Source: Pectobacterium fontis (lineage in GTDB: Bacteria; Pseudomonadota; Gammaproteobacteria; Enterobacterales; Enterobacteriaceae). From it: a stretch of 64,000 nt of DNA. Positions 54,778 to 64,000 of the stretch are shown piece by piece. The number at the start of each line of letters is the position of its first letter. Positions within the stretch are counted from its first letter, which is position 1. A model generated the notes under the pieces. The model saw only the letters and a program-made list of their open reading frames with translations. It was not told the origin of the DNA and searched no databases. A program made the position numbers and the translations under genes. The DNA lies in contig NZ_JSXC01000033.1 in assembly GCF_000803215.1 (NCBI RefSeq), positions 124,001-188,000 of the forward strand, written 5' to 3'.

Positions 54778-55965
54778 ATGACCCGTTCTCCCCGTTCGAC
54801 CGCCTGGTTACGTGTCGTTAGCCTTTCTCTGGCGGCATTTATTTTTAACACCGCTGAATTTGCCCCCGTCGCGTTGCTGTCAGACATCGCCGCCAGCTTT
54901 GCCATGAGCGCCGCGCAGGTTGGGCTGATCATCACGATTTATGCCTGGGTGGTGGGGCTGATGTCGCTGCCCTGCATGCTGCTCTCCAGCGATATGGAAC
55001 GCCGCAGTTTGCTGATCAAAATCTTTATTCTGTTTGCCGTCAGCAATGTGTTGTCCGGTCTGGCCTGGAATTATTGGGTATTGGTCATTGCCCGTATCGG
55101 TGTAGCACTGGCTCACGCGGTGTTTTGGTCAATTACGGCGTCGCTGGTGGTGCGTCTGGCCCCTGCGGATAAAAAAGCACAGGCGTTGAGCCTGTTGGCG
55201 ACCGGCACGGCACTGGCGCTCGTGCTGGGGTTACCGCTGGGGCGTGTGGTCGGGCAGTATCTGGGCTGGCGCGTAACGTTTGCCCTCATCGGTCTGATCG
55301 CCACGGCGATCATGTTGGGCATGATGAGGCTGTTGCCTGTATTACCGAGCAGTAATTCCGGTTCATTAAAGAGCTTGCCTTTGCTGATTAAGCGTCCGGC
55401 GTTGCTGTGCGTGTACGGCCTGACGGTGATGATCGTAACGGCGCACTTTACCGCCTACAGTTATATTGAGCCGTTTATCCAGAAAGTGGCGTTGTTGAGT
55501 GAAAACTTCACCACCATCCTGCTGCTGATTTTTGGCGGCGCAGGCATCATTGGCAGCATGCTGTTTAGCCGCTACAGCAACCGATATCCGGCGGGATTCC
55601 TGATTGCGTCGTTCGCATTGTTGGCGGTGTGTTTACTGTTATTACTGCCTTTGTCATTCAGTGGCTGGAGCTTATCGACGCTCTGTCTCGTCTGGGGGAT
55701 CGCGATTATGGCGCTGAGTTTGGGTATGCAAGTCAAGGTATTGACGCTGGCATCGGATGCCACTGACGTAGCGATGGCGCTCTACTCGGGGATTTATAAC
55801 ATTGGGATTGGCGGCGGGGCGCTGCTGGGCAATCAGGTGATTATCCATTTGGGGCTGCCCGATATCGGTTTTATTGGCGCGGCGGTGGCGATGCTCGCAA
55901 CGCTATGCTGTATTTTTACGTTCGTTCGCTATTCCCGTGTGTTAAAAACGTCATTAACGAGCTAA
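54778..55965 (+). CDS. sotB: Sugar efflux transporter SotB (MFS, DHA1 family)
   Basis: 395 residues with 12 membrane segments. The motif [20 protein letters not shown] near the N-terminus and [19 protein letters not shown] mid-protein are typical of SotB/YdeA. In Dickeya and E. coli it exports arabinose and other sugars, limiting accumulation. It follows hicB and precedes fieF by about 30 bases. Candidate for cotranscription with fieF. Confidence 0.88.
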   Translation: MTRSPRSTAWLRVVSLSLAAFIFNTAEFAPVALLSDIAASFAMSAAQVGLIITIYAWVVGLMSLPCMLLSSDMERRSLLIKIFILFAVSNVLSGLAWNYWVLVIARIGVALAHAVFWSITASLVVRLAPADKKAQALSLLATGTALALVLGLPLGRVVGQYLGWRVTFALIGLIATAIMLGMMRLLPVLPSSNSGSLKSLPLLIKRPALLCVYGLTVMIVTAHFTAYSYIEPFIQKVALLSENFTTILLLIFGGAGIIGSMLFSRYSNRYPAGFLIASFALLAVCLLLLLPLSFSGWSLSTLCLVWGIAIMALSLGMQVKVLTLASDATDVAMALYSGIYNIGIGGGALLGNQVIIHLGLPDIGFIGAAVAMLATLCCIFTFVRYSRVLKTSLTS

Positions 55966-55995
55966 ATGCGGGTCACGACATTACGTGAGGGGATG

Positions 55996-56898
55996 ATGAA
56001 TCCACACTATGCGCGTCTGGTGACGCTGGCAGCCGTGAGCGCCACCGCTGTGGCGCTGGTACTGTTCATAATGAAAGTGTTTGCCTGGTGGCATACTGGC
56101 TCGGTGAGCCTGCTGGCGTCGCTGGTTGATTCACTGGTGGATATCGCCGCGTCACTGGTGAACCTGCTGGTTGTGCGTTATTCGTTACAGCCGGCAGACA
56201 CGGAGCATGCGTTCGGCCACGGTAAGGCGGAATCGCTGGCCGCGTTGGCACAAAGCATGTTTATTTCCGGTTCGGCGCTGTTCCTGATCCTGACGGGCTT
56301 GCAACACTCGCTGGAACCACAGACGCTGCATGCGCCGGAAGTGGGCATGTGGGTGACGCTTATTGCGCTATTGGCCACGCTGCTGTTGGTATCGTTCCAG
56401 CGCTGGGTGGTGAAGCGTACGCACAGCCAGGCGGTGCGTGCGGATATGCTGCATTATCAGTCCGACTTGTTGATGAACGGCGCGATTCTGGTGGCGCTGG
56501 CGCTCAGTTGGAAAGGCATTGCGCGTGCCGACGCCCTGTTTGCATTAGGTATCGGTGGTTATATTTTATATAGCGCGTTACGTATGGGATATGACGCCAT
56601 ACAATCGTTACTGGATCGTGCGTTGTCGGACGAAGAGCATCGTGCCATCGCTGATATTATTGTGAACTGGCCGGGTATTCGCGGCGCTCATGCATTGCGC
56701 ACGCGCCGCTCCGGGCCGACGCGATTTATTCAACTGCATCTGGAAATGGATGACGCACTGCCGCTGGTTGAGGCCCATCACATTGCAGACGAGCTGGAGC
56801 AGGCATTACTAAAACAGTTTCCGGGGGCTGATATTATTATCCATCAGGATCCGGTTTCCGCTGTGCCGGAAAATCAGCGTGGCAGGTTGGCGATGTAG
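55996..56898 (+). CDS. fieF: Cation-efflux pump FieF (YiiP)
   Basis: 300 residues from the ATG at 55996 ([16 protein letters not shown]), the same length as E. coli FieF; an ATG three bases earlier is possible. CDF family: transmembrane metal-site motifs [17 protein letters not shown] and [18 protein letters not shown] (HxxxD), and a C-terminal cytoplasmic domain with [20 protein letters not shown]. Exports Zn(II) and Fe(II) by proton antiport. In E. coli it is cpxP-fieF-pfkA; here HicAB and sotB lie between. Confidence 0.95.
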   Translation: MNPHYARLVTLAAVSATAVALVLFIMKVFAWWHTGSVSLLASLVDSLVDIAASLVNLLVVRYSLQPADTEHAFGHGKAESLAALAQSMFISGSALFLILTGLQHSLEPQTLHAPEVGMWVTLIALLATLLLVSFQRWVVKRTHSQAVRADMLHYQSDLLMNGAILVALALSWKGIARADALFALGIGGYILYSALRMGYDAIQSLLDRALSDEEHRAIADIIVNWPGIRGAHALRTRRSGPTRFIQLHLEMDDALPLVEAHHIADELEQALLKQFPGADIIIHQDPVSAVPENQRGRLAM

Positions 56899-57104
56899 TC
56901 GATCATGCTTCCGCATTTTATGTTAAAAACGTGATAGGCCATGAAAATTTATGCACAATATAGCCTGACCTGAATCAATTCAGCTTCGGGTGTTTGTTAT
57001 AATATGCTAATAAAAGCATAAGGCGTTGCTGCCAGTGTTACGGTGGCGGTGAATTTACGATAGAAGAATCCTGCAAAATTACATCTACAAGTCCAGAGGT
57101 TGTC

Positions 57105-58067
57105 ATGATTAGAAGAATCGGAGTGTTGACGAGCGGTGGCGATGCGCCAGGTATGAATGCGGCAATTCGTGGTGTGGTTCGTGCTGCACTCACGGAAGGG
57201 CTGGAAGTTTACGGCATTTATGATGGCTATCAGGGCTTGTACGAAGATCGCATGGAGCAGTTGGATCGCTACAGCGTATCGGATGTGATTAACCGCGGCG
57301 GTACGTTTCTGGGTTCCGCTCGTTTCCCGCAGTTCCGTGACGAAGCGGTACGGCAGGTCTGCGTAGAAAACATGAAAAGACGCGGTCTGGATGCGCTGGT
57401 GGTTATCGGCGGTGACGGTTCCTATATGGGTGCCAAGCGTCTGACCGAAATGGGTTTCCCTTGTATTGGCTTGCCGGGCACCATCGATAATGATGTGGCG
57501 GGTACGGACTACACGATTGGTTACTTTACCGCGCTGGAAACCGTGCTGGAAGCGATTGACCGCCTGCGCGATACCTCCTCTTCTCACCAGCGTATTTCCA
57601 TTGTTGAAGTGATGGGACGCCACTGCGGTGATCTGACGCTGGCGGCAGCGATTGCTGGCGGCTGTGAATTCATCGTGCTGCCGGAAGTGCCGTTCAGCCC
57701 GGAAGATCTGGTTAGCGAAATCAAAGCGGGTATCGAGAAGGGTAAGAAGCACGCGATCGTAGCAATCACCGAACTGGTGTGCGACGTTGATGAGCTGGCG
57801 AAATACATCGAAAAAGAAACGGGGCGCGAAACTCGTGCGACCGTCCTCGGCCACATTCAGCGCGGCGGTTGTCCGGTGGCGTATGACCGTATTTTGGCTT
57901 CGCGCATGGGTGCCTATTCTATCGAACTGCTCCAGCAGGGCTACGGCGGTCGCTGTGTCGGTATCCAGAATGAGAAAATGGTGCACCACGACATCGTTGA
58001 TGCCATTGAGAACATGAAGCGTCCTTTCAAAGGCGACTGGCTGGATACAGCGAAAAAACTGTTCTAA
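57105..58067 (+). CDS. pfkA: 6-phosphofructokinase PfkA
   Basis: 320 residues, the E. coli length. Motifs: ATP site [35 protein letters not shown], catalytic region [19 protein letters not shown] (with the catalytic Asp), and [16 protein letters not shown]. Phosphorylates fructose 6-phosphate to the 1,6-bisphosphate, the committed glycolytic step; allosterically controlled by PEP and ADP. Confidence 0.98.
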   Translation: MIRRIGVLTSGGDAPGMNAAIRGVVRAALTEGLEVYGIYDGYQGLYEDRMEQLDRYSVSDVINRGGTFLGSARFPQFRDEAVRQVCVENMKRRGLDALVVIGGDGSYMGAKRLTEMGFPCIGLPGTIDNDVAGTDYTIGYFTALETVLEAIDRLRDTSSSHQRISIVEVMGRHCGDLTLAAAIAGGCEFIVLPEVPFSPEDLVSEIKAGIEKGKKHAIVAITELVCDVDELAKYIEKETGRETRATVLGHIQRGGCPVAYDRILASRMGAYSIELLQQGYGGRCVGIQNEKMVHHDIVDAIENMKRPFKGDWLDTAKKLF

Positions 58068-58528
58068 CCTCGAAAGTTGATGTTCTCGCTATGCGGTGGC
58101 GACACAAATCTTGCTGGTTTTGCTGTTATCTGGCGTAAAAAATTATGCTGAGGAGATAGCTGGCTTAGGATGAGCCGCAAGGATGCGGCGCAAGCGGTCC
58201 GTTAAGCCAGATACCGACGAAGGCACCGCGTCAGCGGCATAATTTCCGCCGACAGCCTCGGGGTCACGGGGCGGGCGGCGTATGAGCCGCCCCGTGTCGG
58301 GCGCGTGCTACGTGGTAGCATGAAAATAATGTCATTATCGCGCACGAAACGGTCTCCTGGATTACATAAAAAGTATTAAGTGAAGTTGAGTTTATCCCTT
58401 CCTTGTCTCTACCTCAGCCATTCTGCATATATAACCGACGAGAATATAAAAAGCGGTTTTATTATTTTTTCTGCACGGCCAGACCTGTTAGCCTGAAAAT
58501 TCCTTCCGTTCTGATGACACGCTGTGCC
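58068..58528. repeat. GC-rich multi-hairpin element and leader region between pfkA and the LysR gene
   Basis: Three hairpins lie in 58160-58320. (1) CTGGCTTA (58160-58167) with TAAGCCAG (58203-58210), with an inner GCCGC (58174)/GCGGC (58185) stem. (2) CACGGGGCGG (58265-58274) with CCGCCCCGTG (58287-58296), a perfect 10-bp stem. (3) TGCTAC-gtg-GTAGCA (58306-58320). From 58330 to 58528 it is the AT-rich leader of the LysR gene. The dense, high-GC stems resemble a structured or dispersed intergenic element rather than a simple terminator. Confidence 0.6.
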
Positions 58529-59458
58529 ATGAATATCGATCTTCGCCAACTGCGTCACTTTATTGCCCTGATTGAACATCGCAATTTTACGTCGGCGGCA
58601 CAGGCGATGAAGCTGTCGCAATCCGCGTTCAGCCGTAGCATCCAGTCGCTGGAGCAGACCATTGGCACCCGCCTGATCGACCGCATGAACCAACTGGAGC
58701 CGACGCCGAAAGGGTTGGTGGTGCTGGAGCATGCGCGTCGTCTGATTAGTCAGACGCACGATCTGTTTAATGATATCCAGCAGTTCAATGAAAAAGAGGC
58801 GGGCGAAGTCAATTTTGGCTGCGGTCCGGCACCGGCTGCCTGGCTTATGCCGCAGGTGATCGGAACGTTCTCCCGACATTATCCCAAGGTGCGGATGGTT
58901 TTTCGTGTCGATAACTGGCAAGCGCTGGGTCATCGATTGATTGCCGAAGAACTGGATTTTATCGTGGCGGATATGCGCAACTTTGAATTCGATACCCGCT
59001 ATCGGGTACAGCCGCTAAGCCAGCATCGCTGGGGATTTTGCTGTCGTAGCGGGCACCCGTTGGCAAAGCAGAGCCAGATTACCGTCGAGCAATTTTTTTC
59101 TTATCCGCTGGCGGCTACGATCCGCCCGCCCAATCTGCATCGGGCGTTGGTGCAACTGAGCGGTAAGCTGGATATTCGCACCAATATTGAGTGTGAGAAT
59201 GGTTATAGTCTGCTGGACGTGGTGCGCCACTCGGATGCTATCGGCACAACGAATCATTTCGACGAGCCGGAGCGGTACGGCCTGCATATGTTGAAGATTG
59301 CGGGGCTGGACGATAATACCGATGAGTTTTATACCCACTACGGCATTATTTATCTGGCGGATGCTCGTCTATCCCAGTTGGCGCGCAAGCTGATTGACAC
59401 GTTTGTGCAGGTCGACGGTGACCTGCACGGTACATCGGTGGCGCTTACAGCGGAGTGA
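58529..59458 (+). CDS. LysR-type transcriptional regulator
   Basis: 309 residues from the ATG at 58529 (MNIDLRQLRHFIAL); longer in-frame starts lack a good site. LysR HTH RNFTSAAQAMKLSQSAFSRS and IQSLEQTIGTRLIDRMN, then an effector-binding domain. It converges on the DUF6250 gene and overlaps it by 14 bases (59445-59458). By position it is a candidate regulator of the lyase locus at 59.4-64 kb; no operator could be assigned. Confidence 0.85.
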   Translation: MNIDLRQLRHFIALIEHRNFTSAAQAMKLSQSAFSRSIQSLEQTIGTRLIDRMNQLEPTPKGLVVLEHARRLISQTHDLFNDIQQFNEKEAGEVNFGCGPAPAAWLMPQVIGTFSRHYPKVRMVFRVDNWQALGHRLIAEELDFIVADMRNFEFDTRYRVQPLSQHRWGFCCRSGHPLAKQSQITVEQFFSYPLAATIRPPNLHRALVQLSGKLDIRTNIECENGYSLLDVVRHSDAIGTTNHFDEPERYGLHMLKIAGLDDNTDEFYTHYGIIYLADARLSQLARKLIDTFVQVDGDLHGTSVALTAE

Positions 59459-60137
59459 TGCTGAACTCGCTGATTTCCTGACGTGAAAATACCGTTCGAA
59501 AACCGAAATAGCCTGGAGTCGGCGTATTCGGATAACTGGCGTGGAAGTAGAGCACATCATCGACCCAAAAACGCGTTTCCCGCTTGTCCACCTCAATCAC
59601 GATGCGATAGCGATGGTTCGGGCGCAGCAGATGCGCCGCATCGGTATATTCGCCAAGCAGCAGCCGCTCACCGTGACCGTCGTAATACCGAAAGCGCGTG
59701 GTGCTGTTCCAGTTACCGCCCATGCCGACATAGTACAGATTCAGGCTGTCATATTCGTTGAGCTTACCGTGTCGGGTAAAGAGGGTCGGCTGATGCAAAT
59801 CACGCGCAGCCCAGAACTGGTTAAGGTCGGATAAACGGTCATACGGACGATCCGCAACGACAATCTCCCGTGTAAAGGCAATCCGATAGGTGCCGCAGAG
59901 CGGGGCATCCAGCCAGAGCGTCAGTCCGGCGGCGCTCTCCAGCGTCAGGCGCTCTGGCGTGGTCTGGATCGCCGTGCGCTCAGGATCTTCCTGTTCCACT
60001 TGCCAATGGAGTGGCTGTCCCATTGAATCCACCGACCAAATCAGCGCTGAACGGTGCGGGGAATCGATAATGTCACGCGTGTCGCTTACCTGTGGTGCAA
60101 GAAGGAGCGTGTTGTCAGTACAGCCTGAGTCAATCAT
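59445..60137 (-). CDS. DUF6250 domain protein (concanavalin-like fold)
   Basis: 230 residues, no signal peptide. C-terminal motifs RFWVDDVLYFHASYPNTPTP and GYFGFRTVFSRQEISEFSI fit the DUF6250/YesU-type lectin-like family often found beside rhamnogalacturonan genes. A central stretch GKLNEYDSLNLYYVGMGGNW contains aromatic and Asn residues common at carbohydrate sites. Probably acts on an imported sugar or oligosaccharide; activity not established. It follows the PL26 gene by 33 bases. Confidence 0.7.
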   Translation of the reverse strand: MIDSGCTDNTLLLAPQVSDTRDIIDSPHRSALIWSVDSMGQPLHWQVEQEDPERTAIQTTPERLTLESAAGLTLWLDAPLCGTYRIAFTREIVVADRPYDRLSDLNQFWAARDLHQPTLFTRHGKLNEYDSLNLYYVGMGGNWNSTTRFRYYDGHGERLLLGEYTDAAHLLRPNHRYRIVIEVDKRETRFWVDDVLYFHASYPNTPTPGYFGFRTVFSRQEISEFSITPL

Positions 60138-60170
60138 GGTGATGTCCTGTAACGTGCCGCCGGAGCGGCA

Positions 60171-62942
60171 TTAAGAAGAAGGGGGAATGTCGTCCAGCAA
60201 GGCCAGCAGGGCGATGGCGGTTAACCCCCACTGCGCGACGGCGTTGGTCGCCAGATTGGCGACGGTGGTACTGCCGGAGTGCTTATCGATGGTGGAATCA
60301 ATCAGCGCCTCATTGATCGGCGAGAGCACGATGGGCGGTATCAGGCGTCGCTGTTCGAGCGTCGGATGGGCGATGCCGCCGCTGCCCGAGGTAAACTCTT
60401 CCCAGGCGCGCTGCGCCAGCGCACGATCGTTCAACTGTCGTGCGGCAAAGGCCGTCAGCCGGGCATGACCCTGCGCCAGATTGAGCTTTTTCACCGTTTT
60501 TCCCACGGCAGCACTTAACGCGGCGGGGTCGTTATACAGCCGACAGTAGTCGAGCCATGCGCGGGTAAAGGCAGGGTCAGGCAGCGCTGTAATCAGTTCG
60601 CTACAGATTTCTGTCAGACCAAAAACCGCGCTCAGATGGGAAATTTCCACCTGATCCGGCGGTGCCAGTACGATACGGCCAGTATCGGGGTCGATTGCCG
60701 ATCCGCCGGTGAAAAAGCCGTGCGGCTGGGCGGCGATGCTCTGCATGCTGGTCAGCAGACGTTCACGTATTGCCAGATTGCCATGCCGCTCCCAGGCGGT
60801 GAGCCAGGCGGCAGCGACGGCTCCCCAGTCTGTGCCGAAACCCAGGCTGATATGATGTGGATCGGTGGGCGCTATCTGCCCAATTTTGCGGCCGGGCAGA
60901 ACGGTGCCGAGCGTGCGTAGTGCCTCGACCTGTTCGTCCATCAGTTCACCGATGCGTTCATCAGCGGTGAGATAGTAGAGGAAGCGGCGATTGGCGACGG
61001 TAGAAATGCGCAGTTGTTTCGCGCTGTCGCCCCAGTGGCGCACGTTGTGCCGTGACCCTAATGGGCTGAATGGTCCCAGATGATGCACGTCAACTTCCCC
61101 CGTGTGGCGCGTCATGGCTTCCGCCATGCGGAACACCTCGGCGCGCCCGCTGTGCAGGAAGTAATACCAGAGCCACAGATCGGTACTCAGCTCCGAGTTA
61201 TCCCACGCGTAGCCGCCCACATCGTAGCGCCAGACGTGACGGTCGCTGTCATAGGTGTGCATGACGTCGCCGAAATCCCAGAAGCCGTACCATTTCCGCT
61301 GTTCAACCTCCTGCTGGTAGACGTTGAAATACGCATCCAACTGTTTTTCCAGCCGAACGCGGGCTGGTGTGGCGGCGGAGGCGGGCGCCCACATCGATCC
61401 AAATGCCTGTGCGCGGTACAAGTCCTGTGCGTCCACGACCAGCAACGGTGGCTGCTGCATACGCCGCGCCCGATTGACCAGATTTTCCGCATCGGGCGTG
61501 GCGGGCAGCACATCGATAAACAGCTCGCTGGTGCGTGCCACACCGACCGCCGAGCCAAAACCCGGTTCGTAATCTTCGTAGGTGATCGCCAGGCCTTCAC
61601 GTTGCTTGGCATAGGTATCCTGACCTAAGCCGTCATGATAAAAGCGCATATCCATCGGTTCTGCCCACGGTGACCATAGCCAGAGCGTGACGGTTGCCAC
61701 ATCGGTATGCGCCTTGTCGATTTCCAGACTGGCGGGATAGCTCTGCCAGAAATGGCGTATTCCGAATGCCACGCCGCCGGTTGGCGTACCCAGATAGCCG
61801 ACGCCTGCCGCCCGTTCGCCGGTAGCGGAAAGTAGCCAACCCTGTCCGGCAGCGGTGCGTTTGTGTATCTGGAAGCCATCGGGATGGTGCTGGTTCAGAC
61901 GGTAGCTGCCAAACGCGGGAATATAATCGAGCCGCTTACCGACCTCCGGTGAAAAATCCGCGATTGTCGGCGTGGCTTGTCCGGCCAGTTGTGCCGCGAT
62001 AACGGCTGTGCCGGGGTCGCGACGTAGCCCGCTCAGGCCGCGTACCGCCTCACGAAACAGCCCGCCCTGATCCGAGACGAAACGTACGTGGCGATCGTGC
62101 AATTCCCCGTGGAGCGGGACATCAAACGCCAGCCCCAGCCCTTTCAGGCTGAGCTGTTCGTCGTCGTTGTCATAGATAAGGGTATGTACCACGCGCAGCG
62201 AATCGGTGTTCGCATAGCTGTAGAGCCGGATGATGAAGGGGATGCGCGTCCCCTCCTGCTGCCGGGTGTGATGCGTGCCGCGTAGTGCGATCACCGTACG
62301 CTGCGGCCCGTTTTGCTCCACCGTGACGGTATCGATTACGCCCTGATAGGTCTCCTGCGTCAGCGTATTATCCGTCTCCGCACCGCGCTGCATACGCAGC
62401 ACCAGCCTGCCGTTGGTTAACGCCAGTCGGTTATCCCGCCAGACTTCCTCGATCAGGTGAGAACCCGCGCGTGGGATTACACAGCGAATCTGGCCGGTAT
62501 CGACTGTCCAGCCATGCTGATGCTCGCTGACCATGCGGGTATGCGTGGGTACATCCGCCCCGGCTATCGGTCGCAGCGTCAGGCTGTCTTCGGGCGGCGT
62601 GGTGCCGCCCAGCGCATGGGCCGACCATTTAAGCGAACCGTCCGGCCAGTGTGCCAACGGCCAGCTTTGCAGGTCATAATCTCGCGGCTGCGCACCGTGG
62701 AGCAGGAAACGACTGTCGGCGCGTACCGCACCCTGAGGCCAGGGCACGCCCCAGGTTACGCCGCTGAAGCTATGAGGGGATTGCCCATCCAGCCAGCGCA
62801 GACTGACCTGCGGCGCGGCCTCGCCCGTGCGGGAAGCGGTTGCTGCGCGCGAGGCAGAGACAGGCTGCCAGAACGGCGCCGACAGCGCCAGCAGCGTGCT
62901 GTCGCGCAGGAAGCGTCGGCGTGAGTAGGTCATCTTTGCCAT
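60171..62942 (-). CDS. Tat-exported exo-rhamnogalacturonan lyase-like protein (PL26/YetA type)
   Basis: 923 residues from the ATG complemented at 62940-62942 (MAKMTYSRRRFLRD), with AAGGG ten bases upstream. The N-terminus carries a twin-arginine motif SRRRFLRD followed by a hydrophobic stretch STLLALSAPFWQPVSASRA. The rest fits the PcRGLX/YetA architecture: an N-terminal beta domain (VSLRWLDGQSPHSFSGVTWG), a central beta sandwich, and a C-terminal alpha-toroid-like domain (GYAWDNSELSTDLWLWYYF and DWGAVAAAWLTAWERHGN). Enzymes of this type cleave rhamnogalacturonan from its ends. The start lies 4 bases after the TonB receptor stop, so they share an operon. Confidence 0.75.
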   Translation of the reverse strand: MAKMTYSRRRFLRDSTLLALSAPFWQPVSASRAATASRTGEAAPQVSLRWLDGQSPHSFSGVTWGVPWPQGAVRADSRFLLHGAQPRDYDLQSWPLAHWPDGSLKWSAHALGGTTPPEDSLTLRPIAGADVPTHTRMVSEHQHGWTVDTGQIRCVIPRAGSHLIEEVWRDNRLALTNGRLVLRMQRGAETDNTLTQETYQGVIDTVTVEQNGPQRTVIALRGTHHTRQQEGTRIPFIIRLYSYANTDSLRVVHTLIYDNDDEQLSLKGLGLAFDVPLHGELHDRHVRFVSDQGGLFREAVRGLSGLRRDPGTAVIAAQLAGQATPTIADFSPEVGKRLDYIPAFGSYRLNQHHPDGFQIHKRTAAGQGWLLSATGERAAGVGYLGTPTGGVAFGIRHFWQSYPASLEIDKAHTDVATVTLWLWSPWAEPMDMRFYHDGLGQDTYAKQREGLAITYEDYEPGFGSAVGVARTSELFIDVLPATPDAENLVNRARRMQQPPLLVVDAQDLYRAQAFGSMWAPASAATPARVRLEKQLDAYFNVYQQEVEQRKWYGFWDFGDVMHTYDSDRHVWRYDVGGYAWDNSELSTDLWLWYYFLHSGRAEVFRMAEAMTRHTGEVDVHHLGPFSPLGSRHNVRHWGDSAKQLRISTVANRRFLYYLTADERIGELMDEQVEALRTLGTVLPGRKIGQIAPTDPHHISLGFGTDWGAVAAAWLTAWERHGNLAIRERLLTSMQSIAAQPHGFFTGGSAIDPDTGRIVLAPPDQVEISHLSAVFGLTEICSELITALPDPAFTRAWLDYCRLYNDPAALSAAVGKTVKKLNLAQGHARLTAFAARQLNDRALAQRAWEEFTSGSGGIAHPTLEQRRLIPPIVLSPINEALIDSTIDKHSGSTTVANLATNAVAQWGLTAIALLALLDDIPPSS

Positions 62943-62946
62943 GACG

Positions 62947-64000
62947 TTAGCCCTTGAAATCGTAGCCGACGGAGATCCCGACCATGCGCGGTTCGCCAAT
63001 CACGCCCGTTGTGGCGCTGGAGCCTCTGACGGAGCGATAATAGTCTTTGTCCAGCGCGTTTTTCACCCACAGCGACACGTTCCAGCGGTTATCGCCCTGC
63101 TTGCCGCTCAGTCCACTAGACAAGTTGAGAACGCCGTACGCCGGAATGCGGTTGTATTCGGAATCGTCCAGCGTGCCGTAGGCCCAACTGCGCCATGACC
63201 ATTGACCAGAAACCGAGGCTTGCAGGTTATTGGGTGTATCCCATTCATAACGCACGCGTGTGTTGTAGCTCAGCGTCGGGGACTTAAATACGCGTTTTCC
63301 TGACATATCGCACGAAACGGCAGAGATTTCCGCCGGGCAGCGGGCGTTCGGGAAATTCAGGTAGCGGGCATCCAGAACCGTACCGGCCAGGCTGATGCTC
63401 AGACCGTCCAGGGGACGCACCGTCAACTGCGTTTCCCCGCCGCGTGAACGGAATTTCCCGGCGTTAATCAGGTAGCTGGTATCCGTCTCCTCGTCATAGG
63501 CATTGTTCTGGAAATCCTCGACGACACTCCAGAACAGCGCGGTATTCCATTCCACTTTGCGCTGTAGCCAGTGGGTTTTAACTCCCAGCTCCGCCGAACG
63601 GGTTTTCTCTGGATCGACGTACAGCGTATCAATCCCCAACTGTCTTGCTGCACCCGCAGAGACGTTCAGGCCGCCGGATTTCTCCCCGTAGCCCAGCGTG
63701 ACGTAAGGGGTGACGTTCGGTGTCGCGAACCAGTTCAGGCTGATGGAACCGGAAGGCAGGTGATTGGTTTGCGACAGCGGGCCAGAGTCAAAGGTCGCGC
63801 GGTTCCTGCGCACAAACGTTCCCTCTTTTTTCTCATAGGTCTGGCGCAGGCCGACAATCACATCCAGTTTATCCGCAGCATGCCAGGTGCCACGGCCATA
63901 GACGGAATAGACGGTGTCATCCAGCGTACCAAAGCGCTGAACGTTAATGCCCTGATAGCCGTTTCCTACCCAGGTTCGCACGCGGTTATCGTTGTAGTAG
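62947..64000 (-). CDS. TonB-dependent outer membrane receptor (partial, N-terminus beyond the right edge)
   Basis: About 350 C-terminal residues of a beta-barrel receptor. The frame continues through the right edge (YYNDNRVRTWVGNGYQGINV). Barrel strands alternate, for example VYSVYGRGTWHAADKLDVIV and TPYVTLGYGEKSGGLNVSAG. The C-terminus ends SVGYDFKG, which lacks the terminal aromatic residue usual for barrel proteins. Followed after 4 bases by the PL26-like gene. It may import a rhamnogalacturonan fragment, but this is from context only. The plug and TonB box are outside. Confidence 0.85.
   Translation of the reverse strand, partial: YYNDNRVRTWVGNGYQGINVQRFGTLDDTVYSVYGRGTWHAADKLDVIVGLRQTYEKKEGTFVRRNRATFDSGPLSQTNHLPSGSISLNWFATPNVTPYVTLGYGEKSGGLNVSAGAARQLGIDTLYVDPEKTRSAELGVKTHWLQRKVEWNTALFWSVVEDFQNNAYDEETDTSYLINAGKFRSRGGETQLTVRPLDGLSISLAGTVLDARYLNFPNARCPAEISAVSCDMSGKRVFKSPTLSYNTRVRYEWDTPNNLQASVSGQWSWRSWAYGTLDDSEYNRIPAYGVLNLSSGLSGKQGDNRWNVSLWVKNALDKDYYRSVRGSSATTGVIGEPRMVGISVGYDFKG

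Noticed and set aside
56997-57989. A 330-codon minus-strand open frame opposite pfkA
   Set aside because: Entirely covered by pfkA, which has all catalytic motifs. The predicted protein is rich in His, Asn and Thr as expected for a shadow frame.

Overview
The window reads as a chromosomal segment of a soft-rot enterobacterium, most likely Pectobacterium. The left part keeps the gene order of the E. coli yhh/ftsYEX/rpoH/liv/ugp region. The right part keeps cpxAR-cpxP and fieF-pfkA. Between and beside these are genes typical of plant-associated enterobacteria: sotB, a rhamnogalacturonan lyase locus and extra chemoreceptors. The species call is inference from gene content; no rRNA or tRNA gene is present to support it.

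Layout. 1-9 kb holds housekeeping membrane and RNA-modification genes: yhjD (cut by the left edge), yhhS, dcrB, yhhQ, tusA, zntA, yhhN, a DUF1820 gene, yhhM, yhhL and rsmD. 9.2-13.9 kb holds ftsY-ftsE-ftsX, rpoH with a clear sigma-E type promoter, and panM. 14.3-20.5 kb is a branched-chain amino acid ABC transporter (one binding protein plus livHMGF) followed by a PLP aminotransferase. 20.6-24.6 kb carries two paralogous chemoreceptors, both ending in NWETF. 24.9-31.2 kb is a tetronate (threonate/erythronate) catabolic operon, gntP-type permease-otnI-otnC-otnK-ltnD, with a divergent DeoR-family regulator. 31.2-31.9 kb is a toxin-antitoxin pair. 32.0-37.2 kb is the Pho-box-preceded ugpBAECQ operon, flanked by two inverted copies of one intergenic repeat. 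37.4-42.3 kb holds an AEC transporter, a Gln-rich DUF2756 protein, trmL, and an uncharacterised DUF3142/TPR-like exported pair.

42.3-50.7 kb is an AT-rich, probably acquired chaperone-usher (fimbria-like) cluster. It has three tandem DUF1120-type subunit genes, the first visibly decayed, then chaperone, usher, a tip-like protein and a LysR-type regulator. 50.8-53.7 kb is the Cpx envelope-stress module (cpxA, cpxR, cpxP) with a recognisable CpxQ small RNA at the 3' end of the cpxP transcript. A HicAB pair and sotB separate it from fieF and pfkA. 58.1-58.3 kb is a GC-rich multi-hairpin intergenic element. 58.5-64 kb is a LysR regulator and a pectin side-chain locus: a DUF6250 protein, a Tat-exported PL26/YetA-like exo-rhamnogalacturonan lyase and a TonB-dependent receptor cut by the right edge.

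No CRISPR array, prophage or intact insertion sequence was seen. The least explained items are the inverted repeats that bracket ugp, the DUF3142/TPR pair, the decaying DUF1120 array and the 58.2 kb hairpin element.
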